64,000 nucleotides of DNA from Perca fluviatilis (taxonomy: Eukaryota > Chordata > Actinopteri > Perciformes > Percidae), in assembly GCF_010015445.1 (NCBI RefSeq), contig NC_053127.1, forward strand, positions 31,934,215 to 31,998,214, given 5' to 3'. A program made the position numbers and the translations under genes. Of the stretch, positions 1 through 12,462 are shown piece after piece. Below the pieces are notes generated by a model. The model had not been told where the DNA came from and ran no database searches. It saw nothing but the letters and a program-made list of their open reading frames with translations. Numbering within the stretch: position 1 is the stretch's first letter; each line of letters begins with the position of its first letter.

Positions 1-824
1 CATCTGATTACTGACCTATTGCATGTATTCATGGATTTGGTCATTTTAATACATTTTCAGGTGTTTCTATGACTGAATTTCCAGCTTTTCCAGTATGCAT
101 GCGAACGCTTATTTACAGTAACCAGGTTCCTACAATGCATGCAAATGTGTTCTTGAATTACCTGCATTACCCAGTTACTTAAGTGTGTCTGAGGGCACCG
201 TATGTGGCCTGAGATGCCAAACCCAGGGTGAAAACAAATGTTCTAAATGTTCTTGCTGCTGCCCACAAAGCTAATCTTGCTTAGCGTACACTAATAAGTG
301 AAGGTGACCTAGAGAGTGTATCAATATTTCTATGAACTCGTCTCTTGTCTTATCTGGCAGCTTGACAATCAGGGGACACGGTTTATTCAGAGTTTAGAGA
401 GGAAATCAAACTCAAACTGTTGCATATGGTCATCCCCACATCCTATCCTATATATCGACATGTAAACACAGCATTATCCTTACAGCCTCACAGCATAGCA
501 GAACAAAAATATGAACTTATAAAATGGCCACAACACGTATGTTGCCTTTTACAAGCCACAACTGTTGTAAAAGCTCCGATTACCAAAGCACAAGTTCTTA
601 TCCTGGTATGACAACATCACATAGTAAAAACTGATGTTGAAAACTGCACGTCATCCTGTTTTATTCTTTTACAGATGCAATAACCCTAGATTGAATTCAT
701 ATGTTATCAGCCTTTAGATGTGAAGGCACATCCACATTTCTGTGGAAAGGGAATATGCACAGAGTGGAGACTCTGATAAACACTTGAATCAAATGCTGTG
801 ATAAACAGGCAGCGTGTCTCCTAC
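1..824. other. arhgap32 intron, partial
   Basis: Intron downstream of the arginine-finger exon. I see no exon, RNA gene or recognisable repeat in it. Confidence 0.6.
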
Positions 825-927
825 CGCAATTTCTGGATATTTGAGGCGATTCCAGAGAGGCGGTACATTCCGTCCACCACACCATGCTTCTCGATGAACT
901 CGGTGCAGCTCTTGAGGACCTGGGGCA
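825..927 (-). CDS. arhgap32: arhgap32 coding exon (RhoGAP domain with arginine finger)
   Basis: 103-bp exon; the first two bases complete valine and the last two (CG) begin an arginine codon. The acceptor is TCTTTGCAG and the donor CG/GTAGGA. It encodes PQVLKSCTEFIEKHG, VVDGMYRLSG and IASNIQKL. The arginine of Y-R-L-S-G (codon at 860-862) is the catalytic arginine finger that GAPs insert into the Rho/Rac/Cdc42 nucleotide site, so catalysis looks preserved at this point. The remaining RhoGAP exons and the long proline-rich tail lie to the left of the window. Confidence 0.94.
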
Positions 928-1404
928 CTGCAAAGAGAAAAACAGCGTGTCATCACATCGCACATCAGTCAATATTTGTCCAGTCTTTACTGAGAGCTTC
1001 CAGGTCAAGAATATGATGAGTTCCTTTTTGAAGAGTGAGTGCAGAGTGGTCAAGGCTAGCGCTCAGGGGGCTTTTTGGACAAGAGGCTGTAGGATCAGAA
1101 GGATTACTGAGTGTGGGTGAAAACATTTGAACCATGTAAAGTAGAAACCATATCCAGAAAACCTTTGAGAACATTTCATTTCTCTATGTGGTGCTGTTGG
1201 TTGCCCTTTAACCCATTTTCTACACCGATGCAGTTTTTCTGATGAAGCAAATAGAAAAACATGTTGTCAGTGAATGAGGCAGCCAATCATACACTCGGCT
1301 TCAAAGCACAATGCCAGTGATGTGTGACAAAAAAAGAATAACCTCAGAAAAACACAGAGCTTCTTAATTCTCCTTCAGCAACCATGAATCATACAGACAT
1401 GCTA

Positions 1405-1408
<4 letters not shown>

Positions 1409-1447
<39 letters not shown>
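1409..1447. repeat. (TG)n microsatellite
   Basis: About 19 uninterrupted TG units. Confidence 0.95.
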
Positions 1448-1449
<2 letters not shown>

Positions 1450-1971
1450 GATAAGGATGGTTTCGTGTATGTGTATATGGAGGCTCCCAAGTGTCCCACA
1501 GCTCACACATCATTCAGAGGATGACAGAGAGTGGGGCACTCGCCAAAGCAGCTGTTCAGACAGACAAATTCCACACATAGCGAAAGAGAAAACAAGGCGA
1601 GATTTGAGGAAACTACATTCTGCACCAGAGGAGAGGACAACGAGGGTGGATAAATCCTCTCCAAGTTCCTCACGTGGGAAAATGTTCTTATGAGGTCCTC
1701 TTATCACAAAGATACACAACATGTGTTTGAATGGGGACACAGTGTTGGACTCCCAACAGGAATGAATCCTCTTAGTGCTTCCAACTGATTTAAGTGATGG
1801 TTTGATTCCATTAAACGCCACTTTTGAAAGCTCAAATTGACTTAAAAGGCATAGCTCGGATCTTTTGAAGTGTGGTTGTCTGATCTACTTCTCCACAGTC
1901 AGTGTATTAGCTCCAGTAGAGTCCCCAGTTTGGAGTACCGTGCCCAAACGCTCCTTGCCTCTAGCCCACAA

Positions 1972-2297
1972 ACTAGAGCTGGGTAATGTATCGATTTTAT
2001 ATCGATATATGAGGCTGGATATCGTGTTGAATTTTAGATATCGTAACATGACGAAGTGTTGCCTTTTCCTGGTTTTAACGGCTGCTCTTTAGTGAAGTGA
2101 TGTCATTTTCTGAACTTACCAGACTGTTCTAACTGTTCTATTTTTTGTCTTTACCCATTAGTCATTATATCCACATTACTGATGATTATTCATCACAAAT
2201 CTCATTGTGTTAATATTTTATGAAAGCACCAATAGTCAACCCTACAATATCACCGCGATATCGAGGTATTTGGTCAAAAATATTGTAATATTTGATT
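1972..2297 (+). mobile_element. hAT-like MITE, family A copy 1
   Basis: Non-autonomous element of about 330 bp, related over its length to copies at 27851-28210 and 40500-40852. It begins with an AGAGCTGGGTAAT end and has a core shared with the other copies (CTTTTCCTGGTTTTAA, ACCAGACTGTTCTA, GAAAGCACCAATAGTCAA). The right terminal repeat is degraded. Confidence 0.75.
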
Positions 2298-3941
2298 TGA
2301 TTGATTGATTTGCACAATTGATTATGACCCACCACACATTTCTGGTGAGTCGTAAGTTATGATTGAGAGGGATCACTTTGGTATTAGTCTATACATTGTT
2401 TTTTGAGGAAAGCACTACATCATTTTAAACCATATATATTGATTTCTTTTTAGGTGGGCCTTTCTTCCGCCTGTAAGTAGATCTCCTTATGTCGGCACCC
2501 TTTTATATAGACTACAGTCTATGGCCGGCACACAGACCGACTGTGGGCAGCGCCTTTTCATTTTTCACTTGATTTATGTGAAAGTATCAACTGACATTAT
2601 AAACACACAACCAGCCTATATGCAAACGGAAATGATGTACGTGTTTATTTGCATATAGAGTGGGGACGTAAGATCTGATCATAAGTGGTCACTGAGGACG
2701 CGTTTGGAGACACATTGTACAGAACAAAACACAAGCACCTAGAGCTGTCCACTTGCGATCGGATCACTTATATCGGATTTTAATACCAGGTCAGAACAGA
2801 CCCTTTAGGTGGTTAGAATATGTTCAGCTGCTGTCTCCGTCCACAGCAGGACATTAGCTTAACTTCCGTGTTGGTACTCCTGTCTGCATCTCCAAACTGG
2901 GGGCATGCTGACCGCCATCTACTGTAGCTAATACACTGACTAGTGACTATGGATAAGTACCTTTATCAACCTCACTTTAAAATATTAGAACTATCCCTAT
3001 AAACCGTTTGGCATTACCGCAGCGGCAGAGTAGAACTGAACATATTTACCTGGGTCATTACCCGAGAGCAATGCATACCAATTGCTTCTATTTCATTTAA
3101 ATATTTTACAATTATTTATGTTAATTAGCAAAGTTGTGTCAAGGATGTACAGCTGTCTTTAATTTCAATGTTAGGTGGGTTCATTTTACAAGCCCTCAGG
3201 GTTTTGGTTTTATCCTACCTTTGCACCTCCTTTTAATTTTATTTTATATGCACAAATAAAGAAAGAAAGAACCCTTTTACACAGAAAAAGGAAGCAGAAT
3301 GTTAATCACGGCCAGCAGTCTCTGACAGATGAAGGCAGTCTGTGAGAATGTGCAAGTTACTCAGCTTCAAAGCTGAGTCTGAAATTGGTTAGGACTCAGG
3401 CTTTGTGAAAAATAACAACGTACCGCTTCTATTTGACCTCCACAGTCTGGATGTGAAAGTGCTTTGTGGAGGAATCCGAAGAAATTTTGGAATTTAATAA
3501 AAAAAAACATGTGATACTGTAAGGTGGACTTTTGTAGTACCGAGCTAGAAATGTAGGCACATCCCTTTGATCGCTATTTTGTTGGCATGCCACTCCAAAT
3601 ATGAGGATTTAATGGGAGATTTATGAAAAGAAACATTTATTTTACGGTTCATAGGTTTTGGGATTTTACTTTACCCCCAAGTCTCAGTTTTTTGTTGAAG
3701 CAGCTGATAACAACACAGCAAGACGTCTAGCTGTCTGATCAAACAGGACAACATTTTGTTATTGACATTTTTAAGTTTTGTAGTTTTTTTTTGAAAGTTT
3801 GATGACATTTAAAGACTATATTGTCAACATCTAACCAACCGTACAGGATGCACAGGGTGTTAACAGGTTTCTTGGCATAAGTGCCGTACATTACAGCTTG
3901 AAATGCAGGTTTACTAGTAAAGTGCCACCGCAGTAAAGTAA

Positions 3942-3945
<4 letters not shown>

Positions 3946-3990
<45 letters not shown>
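3946..3990. repeat. (TA)n microsatellite
   Basis: About 22 AT units followed by a short AC run. Confidence 0.95.
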
Positions 3991-4000
<10 letters not shown>

Positions 4001-5512
4001 TTTTTTAACCTTTATTTATTTATTCATTCAGGGAAGGTTCACTGCCTCTCTTTTGCAGGAACACCCTGATCACATTCAGTTCCACATTCATACCTGGAAG
4101 CTGTAAAATACAACCACAGTCTGATCTGCTGGCCACTGAGCAGCTCCACTGGAGCCGTTGGCGTTAAAGGCCTTGCTCAAGGGCACCTTCAACTTACATC
4201 CCGGATCTGTCTTTATAGCAGCAGCGTTTCAGTGCTTTATTTATAAATTCCCGGCGCGAGGGGCGCAAGCCTTGAAATGGCGACTGTCGTTTCCAGCGCG
4301 AAGGCTCCGCAAGCTGTCGCGGCGCGTGGCCCTCAGAATTTTTGTACCTACGCGTCCCCTGTGCGTGCGCTGCGCTTTCAATTCAACACGGTCGGCTGGG
4401 AAGAGCAGGTTTGCCTCTACAAACATCTGTATGATTCTTCATGTACAGACCACCGGGAGTCAAACAGCCTTAAATTTGTGGTAAGAGAGAGACACCACAC
4501 TGGGAAAAGAAGAAGCATTTTGCTGGAGAGTGTAGAACAACATGAGACATCGTTTTTTGTCAAAGCTAAAAAAAAATAATAAAAAAAACAGCTTCATGGA
4601 AAGAGTGGTCTTAACAGTGTTACAGGCAGACAGTCATTTCGATTTGGAGATAAACGTCACATTAATGATTAGAGTAGATCATTGTAATGTTTGGCAGTTT
4701 TGTTTGTTTGTACGCCCATCGGTGTGATCTGTGACCAGACAGGATCCCTGTGAGCTAATGTGCTGGTACGATGATGAACCATTCATGTCACACAGAATAT
4801 GATCCATTAACACGAATAAATGGGTTTTCAAGTGGGTGTCAACATCGGCTATAATGAAGTTATTGATCAAGCAACAGCGGAGCAGCATCGTTAACGCTGG
4901 TTCTAGCTGATGTAACAGTGTAATCAGGACACCATTATCCTCCCACTCTGTCACTGAGACCATCACATCATATCACCTACCAGACACAGCGCTGCTGAGA
5001 GCCCTGGAAATCAATGGAGCTCCAGCAGCTAAATGTAGGTACGGACTTTAGCCTGGCGGCTATTACCTTAATTACAACCACAAAGGCTGGCAGAGCTGCT
5101 ATTTACAGACAGTGTGTGCTGTGCATTTTAGAAGATGGTTAATGACGACTTTCATCTAAACTCCATTAGCTCATTAATTGGAATCGAGGAAGCAGCAACA
5201 AAAGCATGAATAAGCACTGAGCTCTGGCAGCCATGATGTCACTGGTATACGTTCATAATTACGTTCCATAATTTGAGCCTAATGGATCACTATGCTCCAC
5301 TGTCTTGGGGCTCTGCCGCAACGTCAGTATGTCATGTCTGCCGTTTAGTCGTTAGTGCAAATGGCACCCATCATCCCCTCAACATTACCACCATCTGGAC
5401 GGAGATACAGGACTTTAAAAGGAGCTTGGGTTATTTTCCCCTTCTGCCATAGCAGCCCTGAACACACTGCGTCGTTGACACTGTCGTTGGCGGAGATGTC
5501 GTATAGGGAGGG

Positions 5513-5880
5513 CTGGGTACCGAATTCAATACTTTTTAGGCAGTGACCAAATTGGCTCTAAAGTATCAAGTGTCGAAAATTCCCTTGTCATTCGATACCT
5601 AAGGAGTAAATCTCATCAGCGTCAGTGAGCCAACAAGCACGCAGCATGCCTCTACCGAGATCTAATAACATCTGTGATTGGCTGTCTAACGTTACTCATT
5701 TACAGAGGCACGCAGGAAAACCTCTACGTTACACAGAGAGCCCGTCAGTAAAGAGCTGAAAAAATAAATAAAAAGATTTGTGCCGTAATGTGTAATGTCT
5801 TTTTTTTTTTTTATAAAATTTGTATCAGAAAAAGTATAATTTAGGAACAGGTATCGAAGTCACGGTATTGGCAAATAAAG
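5513..5880 (+). mobile_element. MITE, GGCTGGGTACCGAATTC family
   Basis: Starts with GGCTGGGTACCGAATTC and ends near AGGTATCGAAGTCACGGTATTGG, a fish MITE type. Related fragments lie at 41955-42060 and 62090-62295, recognisable by the repeated GGTACC/ACCGG words. Confidence 0.5.
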
Positions 5881-6020
5881 GCCTGTTCTCTCTGCCGTAA
5901 ATCAAGGTCCTGCTAATTTCAGGCCCTGGCCACTGTTTGAGACTTTATGGTGTTAAGAAAGCCAGCCTAAATGGATCCAGGGAATACTTCAGCTCTCAGG
6001 TGTGTCTGCATGTTTCTCAC

Positions 6021-6170
6021 CGTCATGTCCTGAGTTGAGGAGGTGTTCTCCCAGGTCGCAGCCGAACACCCTCTCCCGGAGGATGCCTCTCTGCTTCAGC
6101 TTCTGCTTGGTGGGCCGGGACTTCATGAAGGTACGCAAGAATGTGATCAGCTTCCCGTGCTTCTTAGACA
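6021..6170 (-). CDS. arhgap32: arhgap32 coding exon (basic linker, start of RhoGAP domain)
   Basis: 150-bp exon, entering with two bases of a valine codon and leaving one base of the next valine; the acceptor is TTCCTCAG and the donor GACG/GTGAG. It encodes VSKKHGKLITFLRTF, then MKSRPTKQKLKQRGILRERV, then FGCDLGEHLLNSGHD. The last part, F-G-x-x-L, is the usual opening of a RhoGAP domain. The methionine before KSRPTKQ is the start codon of the short isoform in mammals as I know it. The sequence is distinctly ARHGAP32 rather than ARHGAP33. Confidence 0.95.
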
Positions 6171-6830
6171 CTGAGGAACGAGGGAAGGAAGGAAAGAAGG
6201 ACACATCTTAGATCTTCCTGCACAACTGTTTACTAATCTACAGTAAGTGTGGGTTTGACACCGGCTCAGCTTTCACACAAGGTCTACCCACGGACTAGAG
6301 TGAAACCCCATACAAGCTGCTCAGGCTTGTCCCATTGTGCATTTCAGCTTCTTTCTAATGCAAACCCTTCCTTTATGCATGTGTAGTTTCCTTGAGGCGG
6401 AGGCCTCGTTCTTAAATACCACCTCCCAGGCAACTACAAAGGAATCCTCCACATCCAATACCAGTATCCTCCGCTGCCCTTCAGAACGAGACAAAACAAG
6501 GAGCAGACCTACTTAAAAACCCAAAGCGCTTTCACCAGATACTATGTCTGGGAAAAGGTTCGTAAGCTCCTTAAACTACACACCAGTTGTTTTTCTCTGC
6601 TTTAGAGAGATGTGGAAAGAAGGGATGCACTTATATGAAGATTTGGGGCCGATACCGGAAGGCTATCGAGTGAATCAAACAATATACATTGTTTGGATGG
6701 AAATCACAGACTTGAAATCACAGACTGTTGTTCACTGGGGAGCTGACAGGAGCAGAGTGTTTTCCCACTCTTGGGTCAGTTTCCTTGACTCTGCTATATT
6801 AAATTAACTTCTGATGTGTGACGAGAGCAT

Positions 6831-7023
6831 CGTCCTTTTTTTTTAAGATTATTTTTTGGGCATTTCCGCCTTTAATGATAGGAAAGCAATGAAAGGGGGA
6901 GAGAGAGGGGGGGGAAGACATGCAGGAAATCGTCCCAGGTTGGACTCGAACCCTGGACCTTCTGCGTCCAGGCATGAACCTCTGTATATGTGCGCCCGCT
7001 CTACCGACTGAGCTATCCTGGCC
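6831..7023 (-). mobile_element. tRNA-derived SINE with 10-bp target duplication
   Basis: Read on the minus strand the head is tRNA-like, with A box TAGCTCAGTCGGTAGAGC and B box GGTTCGAGTCC, followed by a tRNA-unrelated body and an A-rich tail. A perfect 10-bp direct repeat, ACGAGAGCAT, flanks it at 6821-6830 and 7024-7033, as expected for target-primed insertion. It is not a working tRNA gene: the acceptor stem does not close. Confidence 0.85.
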
Positions 7024-7061
7024 ACGAGAGCATTTTCCTTTAACTGAGAAATCTGTTCAGT

Positions 7062-7429
7062 TTAAAGCGCCGCTATGCAGTCTTGGCCATTTCTTCGCCG
7101 TTTGCTGGCAGGTTTCTTTATAGAGCCCCCCCTACAGCTTCAGAATAGATATTTGGCAGCTCCTATGTTTACTCGTGTCTGAGTCCTCTCTCGGTCAGTC
7201 TGCCGTTTCCTCTTTCTCTGTTCCTCCGACAATGCTTTCCTAGCTTTCTGCTTCGTTTTAGCCGGCTCAGCCATGACAATAGTGTGAAAAACTCCATCGC
7301 TACCTTGTTAGCCGGGAGTGAGACGACCACCATTCAACCCGAAAAAAGTCATATAACCATTCCAATGACTCCAAAAGGTGTTCAGTCAAGGTAAATTAAG
7401 CTAAAAAAAACTGCATAGTTCCCCTTTAA
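7062..7429. mobile_element. TTAA-bounded non-autonomous element
   Basis: Both ends carry TTAA, and the termini are inverted (CTATGCAGT near the left end, ACTGCATAG near the right end). About 370 bp with no coding capacity, lying directly beside the SINE. Confidence 0.6.
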
Positions 7430-8619
7430 GCCATCTATCAGTCTTGGTTAAACAGTTAAAATAATTAAAATTAATTAATAATTTTTTTCTTTTTTATTAA
7501 TCAGCAATAAAATAATTTTACAATGATTGACCAAAGACGCCAATGAATGATGCCATCAATCTGCAACTCTCTGGAGATTATTGCTCAAAACAATTTGACT
7601 GCAGGGTTAAAAACAAACTATGTCACCCTCATAACACTATACTTACTCATTTGAATATTCAAGTATATTCTTATAATGTGAATAACTGGATCCTAGGAAA
7701 ACTCTGAAAGCAGCACCAGTTACCAAAACATGTCCACTCCAATCCAATCCAGTCTTTTTTGTCTCTCTGTTCTCTTGCCAGTTCCTGTCACTAGTTGTCT
7801 CTCTTTGATCCTCTGTGGACACTTGCATCATGCTGCATTTCACACTGCCTTTGACCAACAACTTGACCTATTATAACTTTACTCTGCAGTCTTCTACTCT
7901 TGCAGTCCACAGCCCAACTATCCTTTCGGAATCCCTGGGGACCAATAAAAGAATGTGGAGCAGTCAGCAGACACCCAGTCCACGCTCTGACACATTTAAA
8001 CTGTCTCACCCAGGAAGGAAAAAAATAAAAATAAAAATAAAAACAGAAACCCTTGCCTTATTAAAAACATTACCCATTACCTATGATCTAGGATCATTGT
8101 GAATTGTGTTCCTTCAGCCAGACCACATCTGGAAAGTCACGGAATCTTTGAAAACAAAGTGATCACACCAACATCTTCTGACTGACGCGCTCCGGGCTAA
8201 AGTGGAATAACTGCTGCGTTGCATCAGTTTTTGTAGTTTATATATTTCAGGGCACATTCCTTTCACTGATTATAAACACAGTCACAATCCTTCCACTTCT
8301 CTGATGTTTTTCACAGACTTGACATCATATTTACTTAACCTGCTTCAAAATTCAGTCCAACACACGCACGCACGCACATGCAATTTAAAGGATTATTTAG
8401 AATTCAATCAAATAAATAACCTAGTCTTTAGAGAGACGCAATTTTAATTTGCTGTGCCAAGCTGAGCTCAGCTTCGATTGCAATACAAGTGAAAGTAGGC
8501 CAGTGCTTACCAAACTATCTGCAGGACCAAAACAAGCTGAGTTAAAGACAGCTAAGACTGAACTGTGTGTTTGGAAGATAACAAGACAATAAAAGTGGAA
8601 TTTACTCATTACTCCGCAT

Positions 8620-8710
8620 GATACTATGCATAGTATCAGCATGATACTATGACTCAGACTTACACAGCATCATGAAGCACACACATGTGCTTTATGATGC
8701 TGTGTAAGTC
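8620..8710. repeat. palindrome and 24-bp-stem hairpin
   Basis: The 18-bp perfect palindrome GATACTATGCATAGTATC (8620-8637) is followed by a hairpin whose arms 8657-8680 and 8687-8710 pair over 24 bp with one G-U type mismatch and a 6-nt loop. Confidence 0.8.
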
Positions 8711-10003
8711 GGTTATGAATATCATTATTTAGAGCCAGCCACTGTTTGAGACTTGGCTCTCTTGCCCAGAGACCATTAGGTAAAAGAAATTAATGAGGCT
8801 GCCTCTTTCGCATGCTAAATGTACACTATGGAGTAAACTGCTTGCAGAAGATTTAATTGACAGTCCATCGAGTGCATTTAGAATGCAAACATCAAGACTA
8901 GAGTAAAACTAATGAGCTGATGGGAAGGGAAAGTAACTTTGTAGCTGAATTGTAGTTTCTCATTGTTTTGGCAGAATACTATACTTATATACGTATGCAC
9001 ACAGTAACAGTGCATGAAGACATATCTCAGAATTCTGATCTATGTGCAGTGACACACCTTACTTTTGCATTGCTGGTATTGTTTGTGGCACCTGGTTTTG
9101 ATGAAAAAAGAAGAATGTGTGGATTGATTTTGATCCTTTTTTTTTTATTCCTAAAACTGATGTTATATTGGTGCAGTGCTGTTTTAAGTGTCAGGGAATA
9201 AGTTACTGGGTAAAAAAAAAACACTGTTCAGGTTGACACCAATTCACTGTGAAGCACATGATTAATAAATGAAGTTTAGACTTGGTATCCAGTTTTTACG
9301 TCTACCCCGCTACCCACTCTGCAAGATTACTCAAACTGTGTGACAGAATTTCGCATTTCAGCTTTTTTGTAGATGATAATGAAATCTATTCTGCCAATCA
9401 TTGTTTTCTAAAGTTGAATTATTTTTGGCTGATGCTCGACACACACATTTTAACAATTTATTCAAGTCCACTTGAAGGGAACAATTTACAGGGCCATACA
9501 TATTATAGATGCAGTTGAATACATGAACAAAATCATGGGTCTTCATAACATTAAGCATATCCCTCCGTTCTCATAAGTAACGGCGTCTTCGCCGTATATG
9601 GCGGCTGTCTATGATAGCAGACAGAGCACAGTACTTGCTAGCCGTTTAGCCCTCTTTATGGGCACCCCAAGCTGATGAAGCCCTCTTACAACCAGCCTGT
9701 GTGTGCGTTCTAAGCTGCAAAATGCGAAAACAAATAGTCAGCACCTATAGCCTAGCTCTGGGCTGGTATTTAATGACCTCGGTCAAAAAAAGCTTCCTCC
9801 ATGCTAGGATCAAAGGTGCATGCAACCCCCAAAACGAACACCTCATTGGACCCAACATCTGGTGTATTGGCCAGCAGGTGTGAGAAGGTATCAGAGTTAC
9901 CACTGCAATGCTGAAACATTGGTAGTTTTACACACACATTTTTGTACATTGTTACTGAGAGTGAGAAGTAGTTTGATATGTATTTTAGTATTCAGTATTA
10001 TTA

Positions 10004-10013
<10 letters not shown>

Positions 10014-10056
<43 letters not shown>
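10014..10056. repeat. (AC)n microsatellite
   Basis: About 21 AC units. Confidence 0.95.
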
Positions 10057-10059
<3 letters not shown>

Positions 10060-12116
10060 CATGTACCTTGCATGAGAAGTGTCTTATGGCTGTAGTTATA
10101 TGGACTGTTAGAAGACAGCTACAGAAGTCCAACAGTGTTAGTCAGCCCTGTATTCAGCCAGTCTGTCCTCTCTGCTACTCTAATACACCTGGGAAAAGAA
10201 TCTCTGTATCTTCTGCAGATATGGCCAGACATCCAGCATGCATAAATCATGTCTGAAACTAACTTGGCAGTCCCAGGTCTCTATTGTGTGCTGTTTTTAA
10301 TGAAGCAGCACAATCAATTCAGAATCAACAGCCGGCCTCTGCGCCAGCATCCGCAAACAAGAGCCGCCACCGTTCCGTTTCGGGGAAAAGAGGAGCTACA
10401 ATTCACCCCTCAAAGAGACAATTCCCTCTGTGCTGCGGTACCACAGACAAAAGCGCTGAGGCAGCTTTGTTTACTCACTGTTAGGCATCAGAAAGGCCCT
10501 CCGGTATCATGTAGAGGAGGAGGGCTGACTGTGCAACTGTGCTGGCTTACACCGACATGTCACTTTTATGAAGGAAACCAGACCGACTGGAAGACGTTAG
10601 GAAGAGGAGTGCAACGAAAAGCAGGACTCTCCAGAGGATGGACAGAGACTCCCATCTGCTTACTGTCAGGGCAGATGGGAGTCGGAGGGCCAGCAGCTCT
10701 TGCGTGCTAGCATGCTCAGCACTCAGACTGCCTCTGACACACTCACTGCTGGAATCCAGCTGGGTCAAAGGGATTCAATTTAGGGTTGTGGGACTGATAA
10801 AGCCTGAAAAGTTCTTTTAACATTATTACAGTATAGCTTGCGGGCGCTTAAAAGGGGTATTCCAGGGATTTAATAGGGCACTTTCACAAATGTGGATGTC
10901 TTGCAGGGGACAAATTTATAAAATAATGTGTGCAGCAGAGGGTGAGACTGTCCCTAGTAGGTCACAGGAAATATTATAGGACCGTTTTCACTGGCTGAAC
11001 ACCTTGCCTGGTAAACATTAAATCTGATGGTATAGTTTTTTTTTCCTCTTTCACATTTGCCAAAGATCTTGTAAATTAGAACTAAATGATTTATTTGGAG
11101 GCTAACAGTATGCATAGCTCCTTTGTGCCCAGTTTTTACATGTTACACACTAGGAAGGGGATGGGGGCCGAGATGTTCACAGCTAGGGAAATGAGAGCCA
11201 ATAGCCCATGCCTGGCATTTGCATCGATAGAAGATACAATCCAGATAGGATGAAGCTAAAGACGTATGAAGGCCTGAGGAACACTGACAGCTTTCAGTTG
11301 CAGCCCTTAGCTGACTGTGTGACTACAGTTTGAGGAGGCTTTTCCCCAGGAGAGCTCAGTGAGAGGCTGGGATACAACCAGCAAAGAGGCCAAGCATTAC
11401 AGCAGGAACAATTACAGACGTAATGGCAAACATTATGCTCCGTTTCCCCGCTCCAATCCAAAACCGACCGCCTCATTCAATTCAGTAAGCTATGGGCTTT
11501 CCAAGGGACGCAGATTGGAGGAAACTCCCGACTTCATAGCAACACAACAGAGTGTCTCTGCTTCCTAAAGTAGAGCAGTGACATTACAGAGCCAATCAGC
11601 AGCAGACTCTAGGCTGAGATATTTGATACAACTACTGTGCGTGCCAGTGTTCCCTGACTACACAACCACCAGCAGGGCTGACCACGGCTCCTTGGGGTTT
11701 CACAATGCTCTCATCACAGCTCAGCCTTTTCCCTACAGCCGGCACTCCCTCCACACTCAACGGCCACCCACACCCATGTAGGCAGCAGAGCGGGAAATTC
11801 AAACTGCCCTCTTCTTCACTGATGTGGTTTAAAATCATGATGTGAATGGGTGGGATATCTACATGCTGTAGGAACAAGGGTTTTGGCTGGAAAGGAATCT
11901 GTTGATGCGTCGAAAGCTTTTCCAAATGGACCAAATGTGTTTTTACTGTGGTGGGTCCTTCAAAGTAAAGTTAGGTCTCTCTGGGATCCAGTAATGCCGA
12001 AAAATGGAGGAGTTGGACAATCATGTAAGTAGATATTGTGAGTCTGAGAAGGTCTGAGGTTGCTTTTCTAGAGCGGTGCATCTTTTACAGCCACTTAAAA
12101 AACTCATAAAGCCAAC

Positions 12117-12462
12117 TTAAAGCTATGGTGTGTAGTTTCTTCTAAGTAATGCAAACAAAACTGTCGCCGCATCCACATGATACAAGCCTTCCGTGATCGC
12201 ACCCCCCGCCCCCTCCCTCCCTCCACACAGTTGCCAGTAGCCAAGGAGGACACGGAGGATTAAAAAAACATGATGGACTCTTCAGAAGAGGTCATTATCT
12301 GCACTCGAGTTTCTGTGTAGGAAAGTTGCCGGACACCCCAATCTTCATAACATAGTCATGCTGAGAAATCCAGAGAGAGTTGTGTGGAGCTGATGGTCTT
12401 AATTAGCTTTGTAGCAGCTCATTTGGCAAATAATATCAAAAAGTTACGCACTAAAGCTTTAA
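12117..12462. mobile_element. TTAA-bounded non-autonomous element
   Basis: Left end TTAAAGCTATGGTGTGTAG and right end GCACTAAAGCTTTAA are inverted copies of each other with some mismatches, and both sit on TTAA. About 345 bp, non-coding. Confidence 0.6.

Larger units (their letters stand above)
928..6020. other. arhgap32 intron (5.1 kb)
   Basis: It holds a TG microsatellite (1409-1447), a small hAT-like MITE (1972-2297), a TA repeat (3946-3990), a repeat-like GC-rich patch around 4000-4420 and a MITE at 5513-5880. No further exon was found. Confidence 0.6.

Noticed and set aside
4158..4579. GC-rich ORF patch resembling a CpG island exon
   Set aside because: The flanking text (CCTTGCTCAAGGGCACC and following) is typical of fish repeats, and no splice signals or conserved protein are seen.
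6940..7020. tRNA gene
   Set aside because: A and B boxes are present but it belongs to a SINE with body, tail and target duplication.
10249..10710. 153-codon ORF on the plus strand
   Set aside because: No recognisable domain, no splice context, antisense to the arhgap32 intron.
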